NCBI RefSeq assembly: GCF_001424485.1
Contig: NZ_LMQC01000001.1
Location: 191,755 to 255,754 of the forward strand
Length of the DNA: 64,000 nucleotides
Direction: 5' to 3'
From: Modestobacter sp. Leaf380
GTDB taxonomy: Bacteria; Actinomycetota; Actinomycetes; Mycobacteriales; Geodermatophilaceae
A model generated the notes under the pieces. That model was not told the origin of the DNA. It saw nothing but the letters and a program-made list of their open reading frames with translations, and did no database searches. Numbering within the stretch: the first letter of the stretch is position 1; every line of letters starts with the position of its first letter. The position numbers and the translations under genes are program-made. Below, in pieces: positions 48,583-59,228 of this stretch.

Positions 48583-49334
48583 CCGCCCGCCTCGTCCGCG
48601 CCGAGTGGACCAAGCTGACCAGCACCCGCGTGGGCCTGTGGCTCGTCCTCGTCGGCTGCCTGATGGCCGGCGGCTTCACCGCGCTGTTCACCGGGCTGGC
48701 CGGCGCCGAGAACGGGACCCCCGCGGTGGGCACCGAGGCCTTCAGCCAGCTCATCGCCGCCATCCCGGCCCAGGTCACGATCATCAGCCTCGTGCTGGGC
48801 GTGATCGGGATGACGCAGGAGTACCGGCACCGCACCGCCACCCCGACGTTCCTGGTCGCGCCCCGGCGTGGCCGGGTCGTGCTGGCCAAGGTGGTCGCCT
48901 ACGCCGTGGCCGGGGCGGTGCTCGCCGTCGCGGTCGTGGCGACCACGGTCGTGGTGGCCTCGGTGTACGGCGCCGCGCGGGGAGGTGCCCCGGACTGGTC
49001 CGGGGACACCCTGGGCGTGCTGCTGCGCTCGGGGCTGGCCCTGGTCGTCTACGCGGTGATCGGCGTCGGCGTGGGGGCCCTGGTGCGCAACCAGGTCGCC
49101 GCGGTCGTGGGCTCGCTGGTCTACCTGTTCGTGGTCGAGTCGATCCTGCGCAGCGTCCCCGCCACGTCGGGTGCCTACAAGTTCCTGCCGGGCGGGGCCC
49201 TCGAGGCGATGACCGCGACCTTCGAGGGGCCGGACCTGCTCACCGCCTGGCAGGGCGGCCTGCTCCTGCTCGGATACGGTCTGCTCGCCGCCGTGCTCGG
49301 GACGCTCCTGGCGGTCCGCCGCGACGTGGTCTGA
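48579..49334 (+). CDS. ABC-2 type permease
   Basis: Membrane partner of the preceding ATPase. The 251-residue protein has six helices, starts with the typical LVRAEWTKLTSTRVGLWLVL, and has EYRHRTATPTFLVAPRRGRV after helix 2, the common sequence of ABC-2 subunits found with this ATPase type. Substrate unknown. Confidence 0.9.
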   Translation: MTARLVRAEWTKLTSTRVGLWLVLVGCLMAGGFTALFTGLAGAENGTPAVGTEAFSQLIAAIPAQVTIISLVLGVIGMTQEYRHRTATPTFLVAPRRGRVVLAKVVAYAVAGAVLAVAVVATTVVVASVYGAARGGAPDWSGDTLGVLLRSGLALVVYAVIGVGVGALVRNQVAAVVGSLVYLFVVESILRSVPATSGAYKFLPGGALEAMTATFEGPDLLTAWQGGLLLLGYGLLAAVLGTLLAVRRDVV

Positions 49335-49409
49335 CCGACCGCACGGACCCCAGCCCGACCCGCACCACCCACCCACCGCCGCCAGCACGACGACGAGACG
49401 GGGTCACCG

Positions 49410-50270
49410 ATGACCGAGACGACCGGTCCCACCGCCGCCGCCCCCTCCACCGGGGAGATGCGCGCGCTGCGGATGACCGCCCAGCGACTGTCCGGGCTGA
49501 TCGCCGCGGGCGACACCGACGCGGTCCGCTCCGCGGTCACCGACCAGCCCCGGCTGCTCACCACGACCGTGGAGCGCGACGGGCAGGACGGCTGGACCCC
49601 GCTGCACCTCGCCGTCGCGGCCGGGCGCCGGGACGCCGTCGAGGCGCTGGCCGGCGCCGGTGCGGACCTCGAGGCCCGCACCGAGCACGGCCGGACCCCG
49701 CTGCAGGTGGCCCTCGAGCACGCACCGGACCTGGTACCGGTGCTGGAGGGCCTGGGCGCCCGGGTGGACGCCGCCACCGCGGCCTACACCGGTGACACCA
49801 CCCGGCTCGTCGCCGAGCTGGACGGCGGCGCGCCGCTGACCGACCCGCACAGCGACGTCGCCCTGCTCACCTGGGCGGCGTTCGGCGGCCACCTGGACGC
49901 GGTGCAGCTGCTCGTCGACCGGGGCGCGGACCCCGACGGCGGGGCGCTGCAGGCCGCGGCCGGTGGCGGGCACCCCGACGTCGTCCGGGCGCTGCTGGCC
50001 GCCGGGGCACACCCAGGACGCCGGGACCCCGACACCGGACGGACCGCGCTGCACACCGCGGTCGGCGCCGGCCCCGACGGCGAAACGCCCGGGATCGTGG
50101 CCCAGTTGCTGGCGGCCGGGGCCGACGTGGAGGAGACGACGTCGGACGGGGCCAGCGCCCTGGACATCGCCCGGGTCTCCGCCGCCCAGCACCGCGCGGG
50201 CAGCCAGGACGGGCGTACCGGCTGGGACGCCCTGGTCGACCAGCTCGAGCAGCACACCAGCTCCACCTGA
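49410..50270 (+). CDS. Ankyrin repeat protein
   Basis: Protein-binding solenoid of unknown partner, 286 residues, no signal peptide. Repeats are seen as DGWTPLHLAVAAGRRDAVEAL, HGRTPLQVALEHAPDLVPVL, DVALLTWAAFGGHLDAVQLL, DGGALQAAAGGGHPDVVRAL and TGRTALHTAVGAGPDGETP, with a last DGASALDIAR. ATG-like GTG/ATG start at 49410 (MTETTGP). Lies alone between the ABC exporter and kgd. Confidence 0.9.
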   Translation: MTETTGPTAAAPSTGEMRALRMTAQRLSGLIAAGDTDAVRSAVTDQPRLLTTTVERDGQDGWTPLHLAVAAGRRDAVEALAGAGADLEARTEHGRTPLQVALEHAPDLVPVLEGLGARVDAATAAYTGDTTRLVAELDGGAPLTDPHSDVALLTWAAFGGHLDAVQLLVDRGADPDGGALQAAAGGGHPDVVRALLAAGAHPGRRDPDTGRTALHTAVGAGPDGETPGIVAQLLAAGADVEETTSDGASALDIARVSAAQHRAGSQDGRTGWDALVDQLEQHTSST

Positions 50271-50347
50271 CGACCCGGACGGCGAGAGGTGAGCCGGGCC
50301 ACGTGCGACGGGTCACCACACGCCGGACGGACCCCCTCCGGGGCCGG

Positions 50348-50353
50348 TAGAGT
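50348..50353 (+). promoter_or_regulatory. -10 element candidate of kgd
   Basis: TAGAGT about 48 bases before GTG 50402, leaving a short leader that holds the purine-rich AAGAAGG. Confidence 0.45.
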
Positions 50354-50401
50354 CGGCAACCGGTCCAACGACGTCCACAGACGAAGAAGGCACTCGACCC
50401 C

Positions 50402-53400
50402 GTGTCAAGCGTGAGCTCATCCCGGCCCTCCCCCACCAACTCCTCCGCCGCGGCGGCTGGGTTCGGCACCAACGAGTGGCTGGTCGAGGAGATGTACCAG
50501 CAGTACCTCGCCGACCCCGGAAGCGTCGACCAGGCGTGGCACGACTTCTTCGACGACTACCGTCCCGGCAGCCCGGTGTCCGCCGGCGAGGACCGCGCGG
50601 AGGCCGCACCGGCCGCGCCCCCGGAGCCCCCCGCGCCCCCGGCGCCGCCGGCCCCTGCTCAGCCGGCGGCGCAGAAGCCCGCCCCGGCCGACGCCGAGGC
50701 CTCCGCCACCCGGCCCAGCACCACCGACGTCCCGGCCCAGGCGCCCGCGCCGACGCCGAAGGCCGTCGCCCCGGAGCCCCAGAGCGCCGGCACCGTGGTG
50801 GCCAAGCCGGCCGAGCGGGCCGACCAGCAGGTCGCGGCCAAGCCCGCCCCGAAGCCTGCGGCCAAGCCGGCCGCCGCGGCCGGCGCCGGCCCCCGGCAGA
50901 GCGTGCTGCGCGGTGCCGCGGCCAGCGTCGTGAAGAACATGAACGCCTCGCTGACCGTCCCGACGGCCACCAGCGTGCGCGCCGTCCCGGCGAAGATGCT
51001 GGTCGACAACCGCATCGTCATCAACAACCACCTCGCCCGCTCCCGCGGCGGGAAGGTCTCCTTCACCCACCTGATCGGCTACGCGCTGGTCCGGGCGCTG
51101 GACGACTTCCCGGAGATGAACGCCGCCTTCGCCGAGATCGACGGCAAGCCGCACGTCGTGCAGCCCGAGCACGTCAACTTCGGCCTGGCCATCGACCTGC
51201 CCAAGGCCGACGGCAGCCGCTCCCTGGTCGTGGCCAACATCAAGGGCGCCGAGGAGATGGACTTCGCCGCCTTCTGGGGCGCCTACGAGGACGTCATCCG
51301 CCGGGCCCGCGGCGGCAAGCTGACGATGGAGGACTTCACCGGGACCACGGTCTCGCTGACCAACCCCGGCACCGTCGGCACCAACCACTCCGTGCCCCGG
51401 CTGACCACCGGCCAGGGCACCATCGTCGGCGTCGGCGCCATGGACTACCCGGCCGAGTTCCAGGGGATGAGCCCGGAGACCCTGACCGACCTCGCGGTCG
51501 CGAAGACGATCACGCTCACCTCGACCTACGACCACCGGATCATCCAGGGCGCCCAGTCCGGGGACTTCCTGCGCAAGCTGCACGGCCTGCTGCTGGGCAA
51601 GGACGGCTTCTACGACGAGGTCTTCGCCGCGCTGCGGATCCCCTACGAGCCGGTCCGCTGGGTCCCTGACGTCACCGTCCGGCACGAGGGGCAGATCGAC
51701 AAGGGCGCCCGCGTCGTCGAGCTGATCGAGGCCTACCGGCGCAACGGCCACCTGATGGCCGACACCGACCCGCTCGAGTTCAAGGTCCGCACCCACCCCG
51801 ACCTGGACATCACCCAGCACGGCCTGACCCTGTGGGACCTCGACCGGCAGTTCCCGGTCGGCGGGTTCGCCGGGGAGAAGGTCATGCCGCTGCGCGACGT
51901 GCTCGGCGTGCTGCGCAACTCCTACTGCCGCACCGTCGGCGTGGAGTACATGCACATCACCGACCCCGAGGAGCGCGAGTGGCTCCAGAAGCGCATCGAG
52001 GTCAAGCACGACAGCCCCGACCGGGACAAGCAGAAGCGCGTCCTGGCCCGGCTCAACGCCGCTGAGGCCTTCGAGACCTTCCTGCAGACCAAGTACGTCG
52101 GTCAGAAGCGGTTCTCCCTCGAGGGCGGCGAGTCGGTCATCCCGCTGCTGGACGAGGTGCTGGTCGCCGCCACCGAGTACGAGCTCGACGAGGTCGCGAT
52201 CGGCATGCCGCACCGCGGCCGGCTCAACGTGCTGGCCAACGTGCTCAACAAGCCCTACTCGAAGATCTTCGGGGAGTTCGAGGGCAACATCGACCCGGGC
52301 ACCGTGCAGGGCTCCGGCGACGTCAAGTACCACCTGGGCGCCGAGGGCACCTTCCAGCACCCGGCCCGCGACGCGCACATCAAGGTGTCGCTGACCTCGA
52401 ACCCCTCGCACCTGGAGGCCGTCAACCCGGTCCTCGAGGGCATCGTGCGGGCCAAGCAGGACATGATCGACAAGGGCGAGGCCGGCTTCACCGTGCTGCC
52501 GGTGCTGCTGCACGGCGACAGCGCGTTCGCCGGGCAGGGCGTGGTCGCCGAGACCCTCAACCTGTCCCAGCTGCGCGGCTACCGCACCGGCGGCACCGTG
52601 CACGTCGTCGTCAACAACCAGGTCGGCTTCACCACCAGCCCGGCCGCGGCGCGCTCGAGCCTGTACTCCACCGACGTCGCCCGGATGATCGGCGCCCCGG
52701 TCTTCCACGTGAACGGCGACGACCCCGAGGCGTGCGTGCGGGTCGCCCGGCTGGCGATGGACTACCGCCAGGCCTTCCGCAAGGACGTCGTCATCGACCT
52801 GGTCTGCTACCGCCGCCGGGGCCACAACGAGGGCGACGACCCCTCGATGACCCAGCCGCTGATGTACGACATCATCGACCGCAAGCGCTCGGTGCGGAAG
52901 CTGTACACCGAGGCGCTGGTCGGCCGGGGCGACATCACCCTGGCCGAGGCCGAGGAGGCGCTCAAGGACTACCGCGGGCAGCTGGAGCGGGCCTTCGCCG
53001 AGACCCACGACGCGCGGGACTCCTCCACGCCCGAGCCGGTCATGGACCAGCGGCCCTCGGAGTCGGCGCAGACCGCCATCTCCACCGAGGTGCTCAAGGC
53101 CATCGGGGACGCGCACGTCTCCTTCCCCGAGGACTTCACCGTCCACCCGAAGCTGCAGAAGATGCTGGAGCGTCGCGCCGCGATGGTCAGCGAGGGCGGT
53201 GTCGACTGGGCGATGGGCGAGCTGCTGGCCTTCGGGTCGCTGCTCATGCAGGGCGTGCCGGTCCGGCTCGCCGGGCAGGACTCCCGCCGCGGCACCTTCG
53301 TGCAGCGCCACTCGGTGCTCATCGACCGGGTGGACGCCAAGGAGTACACGCCGATCGCGAACCTGTCGGCCGACCAGGCGAAGTTCTTCGTCTACGACTC

Positions 53401-54241
53401 GCTGCTGAGCGAGTACGCCGCCGTCGGCTTCGAGTACGGCTACTCGGTGGCCAACGAGAAGGCACTGGTCCTCTGGGAGGCCCAGTTCGGTGACTTCGTC
53501 GACGGCGCCCAGCTGATCATCGACGAGTTCATCTCCTCCGGTGAGGCCAAGTGGGGCCAGCGGTCGGGCGTGGTGCTGCTGCTGCCGCACGGCCTGGAGG
53601 GCCAGGGGCCCGACCACTCCAGCGGTCGGCCCGAGCGGTTCCTGCAGCTGTGCGCGGAGAACAACATGACCGTCGCCAACTGCTCGACCCCGGCGAACTA
53701 CTTCCACCTGCTGCGTCGTCAGGCGCTGTCGGAGACCCACCGCCCGCTGGTGGTCTTCACGCCCAAGTCGCTGCTGCGCGCCAAGGCCGCCGTCAGCGCG
53801 GTCGCGGACTTCACCGACGAGCGGTTCCGGCCGGTGCTGGCCGACCCGGGTGTCGGCGGGGAGCCGCTGGAGGACGCCGCCGTCCGCCGGGTGCTGCTGT
53901 GCAGCGGGAAGGTCAGCTACGACCTGCTCGCCGCCCGTGAGGCCCAGGGCATCGACGACGTCGCCGTGCTGCGGGTCGAGCAGCTGTACCCGCTGCCGGT
54001 CAGCGAGCTGGTGCAGGCCCTGGAGCGCTACCCGAACGCCGCCGAGGTGTTCTGGGTGCAGGAGGAGCCGGCCAACATGGGCGCCTGGCAGTTCATGGCC
54101 GTCAACCTGCCGGCCGACCTGCCGAGCGGGAAGTCGCTGTCGGTCGTCAGCCGGAAGGCCTCGGCCAGCCCGGCCGTCGGGTCCGCCAAGGTGCACGAGG
54201 CCGAGCAGAAGGACCTCGTCACCCGCGCGTTCGCCCAGTAG
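50402..54241 (+). CDS. kgd: Multifunctional 2-oxoglutarate dehydrogenase/decarboxylase (Kgd, fused E1-E2)
   Basis: Decarboxylates 2-oxoglutarate in the TCA cycle using thiamine diphosphate. The 1279-residue chain is the actinobacterial fusion: N-terminal [19 protein letters not shown] segment, a Pro/Ala linker (residues 60-165), an E2-like acyltransferase domain without a lipoyl domain (motif [17 protein letters not shown] near 375), then E1 with [16 protein letters not shown] near 600, TPP motif [20 protein letters not shown] near 705 and [13 protein letters not shown] 50402 is the family start; GTG 50411 is an alternative. In corynebacteria and mycobacteria this enzyme is controlled by the FHA protein OdhI/GarA, not seen here. 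Confidence 0.97.
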   Translation: MSSVSSSRPSPTNSSAAAAGFGTNEWLVEEMYQQYLADPGSVDQAWHDFFDDYRPGSPVSAGEDRAEAAPAAPPEPPAPPAPPAPAQPAAQKPAPADAEASATRPSTTDVPAQAPAPTPKAVAPEPQSAGTVVAKPAERADQQVAAKPAPKPAAKPAAAAGAGPRQSVLRGAAASVVKNMNASLTVPTATSVRAVPAKMLVDNRIVINNHLARSRGGKVSFTHLIGYALVRALDDFPEMNAAFAEIDGKPHVVQPEHVNFGLAIDLPKADGSRSLVVANIKGAEEMDFAAFWGAYEDVIRRARGGKLTMEDFTGTTVSLTNPGTVGTNHSVPRLTTGQGTIVGVGAMDYPAEFQGMSPETLTDLAVAKTITLTSTYDHRIIQGAQSGDFLRKLHGLLLGKDGFYDEVFAALRIPYEPVRWVPDVTVRHEGQIDKGARVVELIEAYRRNGHLMADTDPLEFKVRTHPDLDITQHGLTLWDLDRQFPVGGFAGEKVMPLRDVLGVLRNSYCRTVGVEYMHITDPEEREWLQKRIEVKHDSPDRDKQKRVLARLNAAEAFETFLQTKYVGQKRFSLEGGESVIPLLDEVLVAATEYELDEVAIGMPHRGRLNVLANVLNKPYSKIFGEFEGNIDPGTVQGSGDVKYHLGAEGTFQHPARDAHIKVSLTSNPSHLEAVNPVLEGIVRAKQDMIDKGEAGFTVLPVLLHGDSAFAGQGVVAETLNLSQLRGYRTGGTVHVVVNNQVGFTTSPAAARSSLYSTDVARMIGAPVFHVNGDDPEACVRVARLAMDYRQAFRKDVVIDLVCYRRRGHNEGDDPSMTQPLMYDIIDRKRSVRKLYTEALVGRGDITLAEAEEALKDYRGQLERAFAETHDARDSSTPEPVMDQRPSESAQTAISTEVLKAIGDAHVSFPEDFTVHPKLQKMLERRAAMVSEGGVDWAMGELLAFGSLLMQGVPVRLAGQDSRRGTFVQRHSVLIDRVDAKEYTPIANLSADQAKFFVYDSLLSEYAAVGFEYGYSVANEKALVLWEAQFGDFVDGAQLIIDEFISSGEAKWGQRSGVVLLLPHGLEGQGPDHSSGRPERFLQLCAENNMTVANCSTPANYFHLLRRQALSETHRPLVVFTPKSLLRAKAAVSAVADFTDERFRPVLADPGVGGEPLEDAAVRRVLLCSGKVSYDLLAAREAQGIDDVAVLRVEQLYPLPVSELVQALERYPNAAEVFWVQEEPANMGAWQFMAVNLPADLPSGKSLSVVSRKASASPAVGSAKVHEAEQKDLVTRAFAQ

Positions 54242-54259
54242 CGGCGTCGGGAGGACACC

Positions 54260-54445
54260 GTGTACTTCACCGATCGCGGCATCGAGGAGCTGGTCACCCG
54301 CCGGGGCGAGGAAGAGGTCTCCCTCGCCTGGCTGGGTGACCAGCTGCAGGCCTTCGTCGACCAGCACCCCGACTTCGAGGTGCCGGTCGAGCGGCTGGCC
54401 ACCTGGCTGGCCCGCGGCGGCACGGACGACGACGCCGAGGACTGA
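54260..54445 (+). CDS. DUF6104-type small protein downstream of kgd
   Basis: Unknown function, 61 residues, acidic. The sequence pattern MYFTDRGIEELVTRRGEEEV, then WLGDQLQAFVDQHPDFEVPVE in two parts, and an acidic DDDAED tail recurs in Actinobacteria, often next to oxoglutarate dehydrogenase. GTG 54260 has GGGAGGA five bases upstream, 18 bases after kgd stops, so cotranscription is likely. A structural role with Kgd is inference. Confidence 0.82.
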   Translation: MYFTDRGIEELVTRRGEEEVSLAWLGDQLQAFVDQHPDFEVPVERLATWLARGGTDDDAED

Positions 54446-54476
54446 GCCGAGGACCGAGCAGGGGTCGGTCACGGAC

Positions 54477-54482
54477 TACCTT
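54477..54482 (+). promoter_or_regulatory. -10 element of the GPH transporter operon (leaderless)
   Basis: TACCTT, 8 bases before GTG 54491. Confidence 0.5.
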
Positions 54483-54490
54483 CCGGACCC

Positions 54491-55822
54491 GTGACCGGCC
54501 TCCCCCTCACCGCGGCCCCGGGCCTCACCCGGGGCACGCACCTGGGCTACGCCCTGGGCTCCATCGGCACCGCCGCCTTCGGCACGGTGCCCGGCCTGCT
54601 GCTGCTCTACTACCTGACCGACGTGCTCGGCGTGGGCGCCGGCATCGCCGGGCTGGTGGTCTTCGCGCCCAAGGCCTGGGACGTCCTGCTCAACCCCTGG
54701 GTGGGCGCCCGGTCCGACGCCACCGACAGCCGGTGGGGCCCGCGCCGGCCGTGGATGCTGGCCGGTGGGCTGGCCCTCCCCCCGCTGTTCGTGCTGGTCT
54801 TCGCCGGCCCCGGTGCCCCGCCGTGGCTGGCTGCCACCTGGGTGGCGGTGACGTTCCTGCTGGCCGCCACCGCCTACGGCCTCTTCCAGGTGCCCTACGT
54901 CGCCCAACCGGCGGAGATCACCCTGGACCCGGGCGAGCGGTCGACCCTGGTCTCCTGGCGGGTCGCGGCACTCGCGGTGGGGGTCCTGCTGGCCGGCGCC
55001 GGCGCCCCCGAGGTCCGGGACCTGGCCGGCGGCGGCCGGGCCGGGCACCTGGCGATGGCCGGTTTCGTGGCGGTGCTGCTGGCCGTCGGCATGCTCGGGG
55101 CCGTCGTGGGCACCCGGAACGCGCGCACCCTCACCCGGGTGGCCAGCGAGGGGCGTCTGCTGCACACCGTCCGGGTGGCGGCCCGGGTGCGCCCGTTCCG
55201 GCTGCTGCTGACCGGTTTCGTCGTCCAGGCGCTGGGGATCGGCGTCATGCTCGCCGGGGTGCCGTACTACGCCGAGCGGGTGCTCGGGGACGGCGGCGCG
55301 GGCACGCTGCTGTTCCTGGCCCTCGTCGGGCCGGCCATCGTCGTCATGCCGCTGTGGCTGCGGGTGGGCCGCCGGGTCGGCAAGCGGGCCGGGCTGCTGG
55401 CCGCGGGCGCGGTGTTCGCCGTCGGTGCGGCGGGCCTGGCGCTGGGCGGCCCCGGGCGCACCGGGCTGGTCCTGGGTCTGGTCGTGCTCGTCGGGGTGGG
55501 CTACGCGGGCCTGCAGATGTTCCCGCTGGCGATGCTGCCCGACGTGGTGGGTGCCGACGAGGCCTCCTCCGGGCGGCGCCGCGCCGGGGTGTTCACCGGG
55601 GTGTGGACGGCCGCGGAGACCCTGGGGCTGGCCGTGGGTCCCGCGGTGCTCGGTGGTCTGCTGTCCCTGGCCGGCTACCGGTCCTCGGTCGGTGACGACG
55701 TCGTCACCCAGACCGGCGCCGCCGACACCACCGTGCTGCTGTCCTTCAGCGTGCTGCCCGCACTGCTGGTGCTGGCCTCGCTGCCGTTCATCGCCCGCTA
55801 CCGACTGGAGCCCACCCCGTGA
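54491..55822 (+). CDS. MFS transporter of the GPH (MelB-like) type
   Basis: Probable cation-coupled sugar-type symporter, 443 residues and twelve helices. The first-half signature APKAWDVLLNPWVGARSDAT contains the MelB-like cation-site Asp pair, followed by DSRWGPRRPWMLAGG, the GPH loop motif. Substrate unknown. Its stop overlaps the start of the PLP decarboxylase (GTGA), so the two are linked. Confidence 0.88.
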   Translation: MTGLPLTAAPGLTRGTHLGYALGSIGTAAFGTVPGLLLLYYLTDVLGVGAGIAGLVVFAPKAWDVLLNPWVGARSDATDSRWGPRRPWMLAGGLALPPLFVLVFAGPGAPPWLAATWVAVTFLLAATAYGLFQVPYVAQPAEITLDPGERSTLVSWRVAALAVGVLLAGAGAPEVRDLAGGGRAGHLAMAGFVAVLLAVGMLGAVVGTRNARTLTRVASEGRLLHTVRVAARVRPFRLLLTGFVVQALGIGVMLAGVPYYAERVLGDGGAGTLLFLALVGPAIVVMPLWLRVGRRVGKRAGLLAAGAVFAVGAAGLALGGPGRTGLVLGLVVLVGVGYAGLQMFPLAMLPDVVGADEASSGRRRAGVFTGVWTAAETLGLAVGPAVLGGLLSLAGYRSSVGDDVVTQTGAADTTVLLSFSVLPALLVLASLPFIARYRLEPTP

Positions 55823-57249
55823 CACCGCAGGACGTGCTGGCCGAGCTCACCGCGCTGGCCGACGGCGACGTCCCCACGCACGGCGGGGCCACCATGGCCT
55901 ACGTCTACGACTCCGGCCTGGCCGAGGTGGACGCGCTCGCCGCCGGCGCCCAGGCGGCCTACCAGTGGACCAACGCGCTGGACCCCACCGCCTTCCCCAG
56001 CGTCGCCCGGATCGAGGACGACCTGGTGGCCGCAGCCTCCCGGCTGCTGGGCGGTGGCCCGACGACCGTGGGCACCGTGACCTCCGGGGGCACCGAGAGC
56101 TGCCTGCTGGCCGTGCTGGCCGCCCGCACCCGCTGGCGTGCCGCGCACCCCGACGACGAGCGCCGTCCCCAGTTGGTGCTGCCGGTGACCGCGCACGCGG
56201 CGTTCCGCAAGGCGGCACACCTCCTCGACCTGACCGTCGTCGACGTGGGCGTGGACCCGGTGACGTGCCGGGTCCGACCGGCCGACGTCGAGCAGGTGCT
56301 GTCCCGGCGCACGGCGCTGGTCGTGGTGAGCGCGCCGTCCTACCCGCACGGCGTGCTGGACCCGGTGCCCGAGGTGGCCGCCCTCGCCGCGGCCGCCGGG
56401 GTCCCGTGCCACGTGGACGCCTGCATCGGCGGGTGGCTGCTCCCGCACCTGGACAGCGCACCGTTCGACCTGTCGGTGCCCGGGGTGACCAGCCTGTCGG
56501 TCGACCTGCACAAGTACGGCTACGCGCCCAAGGGCGTCTCGGTGCTGCTGACGAACGACCCGGAGTTCCGGCAGGGCCACTGGTTCGCCACCGCGGGCTG
56601 GCCGGGCTACCCGGTGGTCAACCCGACGCTGGCCGGCACCCGCCCGGCCGGCCCGATGGCGGCGGCCTGGGCGGTGCACCGCTGGCTGGGCACCGAGGGC
56701 TACGCCCGGCTGGCCCGGGAGGCCCGGGCGGCGACGACGGCGCTGGTCGCCGGGCTGGCCGACGTCCCCGGGGTGCGGGTGGTCGGCACCCCGGCGACGA
56801 CGCTGGTGGCCCTGGCCGGCACCGACGGGCTGGACGTGCTGCACCTGGCCGACGAGGCCACCGCCCGTGGCTGGCTGTTGCAGCCCCAGCCGCCGTTCAC
56901 CCAGCCCGACGGGACGACGCTGCCGGCCACCCTGCACCTGACCGTCACCGCGGCGACCGCCGGCCGGGTGCCCGCACTGCTGGCCGACCTGGCCGGCGCC
57001 GCCCGGGCCGCGCTCGCCCTGCCCCCGCCGGTGCCCGACCCCGGCCTGGTGTCCGCGGTGGCAGGGCTGGACCCGGCGTCGCTGTCGGTGGCCGACGTCG
57101 ACGGGCTGCTCGACCTCGCCGGCCTGGACGGCGGCCCGCTGCCCACCCGGATGGCGCCGGTGCACGCCCTGGTCGCGGCCCTCCCCCGGCCGCTGGCCGA
57201 GCGCCTGCTGGCCGGCGTCCTGGACCGGGTCTACCGCCCCACCCCCTGA
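55819..57249 (+). CDS. Sphingosine-1-phosphate lyase-like PLP-dependent decarboxylase/lyase
   Basis: Group II PLP enzyme, 476 residues. PLP lysine motif is LSVDLHKYGYAPKGVSVLL, almost identical in form to sphingosine-1-phosphate lyases; TVTSGGTESCLLAVLA binds phosphate and PCHVDACIGGW carries the ring-binding Asp. S1P lyases are membrane-anchored, but no membrane helix is visible here. The last 80 residues form an extra domain with a LARG-poor, Leu/Pro-rich tail. Overlaps the GPH transporter gene. Substrate could be an amino acid or a phosphorylated amino alcohol. Confidence 0.85.
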   Translation: MTPQDVLAELTALADGDVPTHGGATMAYVYDSGLAEVDALAAGAQAAYQWTNALDPTAFPSVARIEDDLVAAASRLLGGGPTTVGTVTSGGTESCLLAVLAARTRWRAAHPDDERRPQLVLPVTAHAAFRKAAHLLDLTVVDVGVDPVTCRVRPADVEQVLSRRTALVVVSAPSYPHGVLDPVPEVAALAAAAGVPCHVDACIGGWLLPHLDSAPFDLSVPGVTSLSVDLHKYGYAPKGVSVLLTNDPEFRQGHWFATAGWPGYPVVNPTLAGTRPAGPMAAAWAVHRWLGTEGYARLAREARAATTALVAGLADVPGVRVVGTPATTLVALAGTDGLDVLHLADEATARGWLLQPQPPFTQPDGTTLPATLHLTVTAATAGRVPALLADLAGAARAALALPPPVPDPGLVSAVAGLDPASLSVADVDGLLDLAGLDGGPLPTRMAPVHALVAALPRPLAERLLAGVLDRVYRPTP

Positions 57250-57293
57250 CGCGCCTCCCGGGGACGACGCCCCCTGGCGGTGACCATGGGTGG

Positions 57294-57998
57294 GTGCTCG
57301 GTCACTCCCACGCCCTGTCCGGGCTCGCCGTCGGTGCCGCGACCCTCCCCCTCGCCCCGCTGAGCGGCACCGTCGCCCAGCTCGGCTGGGTCGCAGCCGT
57401 CGGCGGGATGGCGATGCTGCCCGACCTGGACCAGCGCGGGTCGACCATCTCCCGGATGTGGGGGCCGCTGAGCGAGGTGCCCTCGGGCGTGGTCGGCACG
57501 CTGTCCGGTGGCCACCGGCGGGGCACCCACGACGCGGTGCTCGCGCCCCTGGCGTTCGGGGCGCTGGCGTTCGCGGCGTCGCGGGCCACCTGGTCGGCGC
57601 TGCTGCTGCTCGCGCTGGCGATCGGGCTGGCGCTGCGGGCACTGCACGTCGTCGTCCCCGGCCGGTTCGAGACCACCGTCGTCGGCAACCTGGTGCTGTC
57701 CTGGGGCGGCGCGTGGCTGCTCCTGGCGCACAGCCCCAGCCCCACCTGGCTGCCCTGGGCGGTCGGGCTGGGTGTGCTGGTGCACGTGGCTGGGGACTTC
57801 CTGACCTGCGGCGGGGTGCCGGTGCCGCTGGTGTGGCTGGTCCGGCCGCGGGCGAAGGTGCACTTCTCGCCGATGGAGACCGGCGGGTTCACCGAACGGG
57901 TCGTGCTGGTGCCGCTGTTCGTCGTCGCCACCGTGGTGCTGCTGTGGCTGAACACCCCGGCGGCGGAGGTCCTCGGGGGATCCACCGCCGCCGGGTGA
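57294..57998 (+). CDS. Membrane-bound metal-dependent hydrolase (YdjM/DUF457 family)
   Basis: Predicted inner-membrane hydrolase of unknown substrate. The 234-residue protein starts VLGHSHALSGLAVGAATL with the metal-ligand histidines, then GGMAMLPDLDQRGS, and has the later GTLSGGHRRGTHDAVL and VHVAGDFLTCGGVP motifs, among four to five helices. GTG 57294 gives the family N-terminus. Ends 3 bases from the convergent malic enzyme gene. Confidence 0.87.
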   Translation: MLGHSHALSGLAVGAATLPLAPLSGTVAQLGWVAAVGGMAMLPDLDQRGSTISRMWGPLSEVPSGVVGTLSGGHRRGTHDAVLAPLAFGALAFAASRATWSALLLLALAIGLALRALHVVVPGRFETTVVGNLVLSWGGAWLLLAHSPSPTWLPWAVGLGVLVHVAGDFLTCGGVPVPLVWLVRPRAKVHFSPMETGGFTERVVLVPLFVVATVVLLWLNTPAAEVLGGSTAAG

Positions 57999-58001
57999 GG
58001 C

Positions 58002-59198
58002 TCAGTCCCGGGTGACGCCCTCGGCGCGGGCCGCGGCGGCCACCGCGGCCGCGACGGCCTCGGCGACCCGGCGGTCCAGCGGGCTGGGCACGATGTAGTC
58101 CGCCCGGACCTCGTCGCCGACCACGTCGGCGATCGCGGTGGCCGCGGCCAGCTTCATGCCCTCGGTGATGCCGGTGGCGCCGGCGTCGATGGCCCCGCGG
58201 AAGACCCCGGGGAAGGCGAGCACGTTGTTGATCTGGTTGGCCAGGTCGCTGCGCCCGGTGGCCACGACGGCGGCGTACCGCGCCGCCATCACCGGGTCGA
58301 CCTCCGGCGTCGGGTTGGCCAGGGAGAACACGATGCAGCCCGGCGCCATCGCCGCGATCGCCTCCTCGGGCACCGACCCGCCGGACAGGCCCAGGTAGAC
58401 GTCGGCGCCGGCGAGGGCCTCGACCATCGTGCCGGTGCGCCCGGTCGGGTTGGTGTGCTGCACCAGCCACTGCTTGGTCTCGGTGAGGTCCTCCCGGCCG
58501 GCGTGCAGCAGGCCCTTCGAGTCCGCGACGGCGATCTCGCCGATGCCGGCCTCGAGCAGGATCTTGGTGCAGGCCACGCCCGCGGCCCCGGCGCCGGAGA
58601 CGACGACCCGCAGGTCGCCCAGCGGACGCCCGACGACCTTGGCGGCGTTGCGCAGCGCGGCCAGGACGACGATCGCCGTGCCGTGCTGGTCGTCGTGCAT
58701 GACCGGGATGGACAGCTGCTCGCGCAGTCGGGACTCGACCTCGAAGCAGCGCGGCGCGCTGATGTCCTCGAGGTTGATGCCGCCGAAGGAGGGTGCGATG
58801 GCCATGACGGTCGCGACGATCTCGTCGACGTCGGTCGTGGAGAGCACGATCGGCACGGAGTCCAGGCCGCCGAACTCGCGGAACAGGCAGGCCTTGCCCT
58901 CCATGACCGGCAGCGAGGCGGTCGGGCCGATGTCACCCAGGCCCAGCACCGCGGTGCCGTCGGAGACCACGGCGACCACGCGGGGCGCCCAGGTGAACCG
59001 GCGGGCGAGCTCGGGCTCGGCGGCGATGGCGCTGGACACCCGGGCCACGCCCGGGGTGTAGGTGAGGGCGAGGTCGGCGATCGAGGTGATGGCGCTCGTC
59101 GGCTGCACCGAGAGCTTGCCGCCCTCGTGCACCGCGAAGGCGGGATCGTCGGCGAATCGGTCGGTCGAGCCGGGCATGACACTCTCCGTTGAGCTCAT
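58002..59198 (-). CDS. NAD(P)-dependent malic enzyme
   Basis: Decarboxylates malate to pyruvate. The 398-residue short-form enzyme has the Tyr of [15 protein letters not shown], the catalytic Lys in [29 protein letters not shown] (metal ligands) and [16 protein letters not shown], then the Rossmann loop [19 protein letters not shown] 59198 follows TACGCT by 9 bases; a second Met at 59177 is possible. It lacks the phosphotransacetylase domain of long forms. Confidence 0.95.
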   Translation of the reverse strand: MSSTESVMPGSTDRFADDPAFAVHEGGKLSVQPTSAITSIADLALTYTPGVARVSSAIAAEPELARRFTWAPRVVAVVSDGTAVLGLGDIGPTASLPVMEGKACLFREFGGLDSVPIVLSTTDVDEIVATVMAIAPSFGGINLEDISAPRCFEVESRLREQLSIPVMHDDQHGTAIVVLAALRNAAKVVGRPLGDLRVVVSGAGAAGVACTKILLEAGIGEIAVADSKGLLHAGREDLTETKQWLVQHTNPTGRTGTMVEALAGADVYLGLSGGSVPEEAIAAMAPGCIVFSLANPTPEVDPVMAARYAAVVATGRSDLANQINNVLAFPGVFRGAIDAGATGITEGMKLAAATAIADVVGDEVRADYIVPSPLDRRVAEAVAAAVAAAARAEGVTRD

Positions 59199-59207
59199 GG
59201 GACCGGG

Positions 59208-59213
59208 AGCGTA
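59208..59213 (-). promoter_or_regulatory. -10 element of the malic enzyme gene
   Basis: TACGCT on the minus strand, 9 bases before ATG 59198. Confidence 0.45.
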
Positions 59214-59228
59214 GAGCAGCGACCCACG

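Noticed and set aside
50417-54472. Open frame of 1351 codons on the minus strand opposite kgd
   Set aside because: It is the antisense shadow of kgd with low-complexity Val/Gly/Leu/Asp composition and no recognisable domain.
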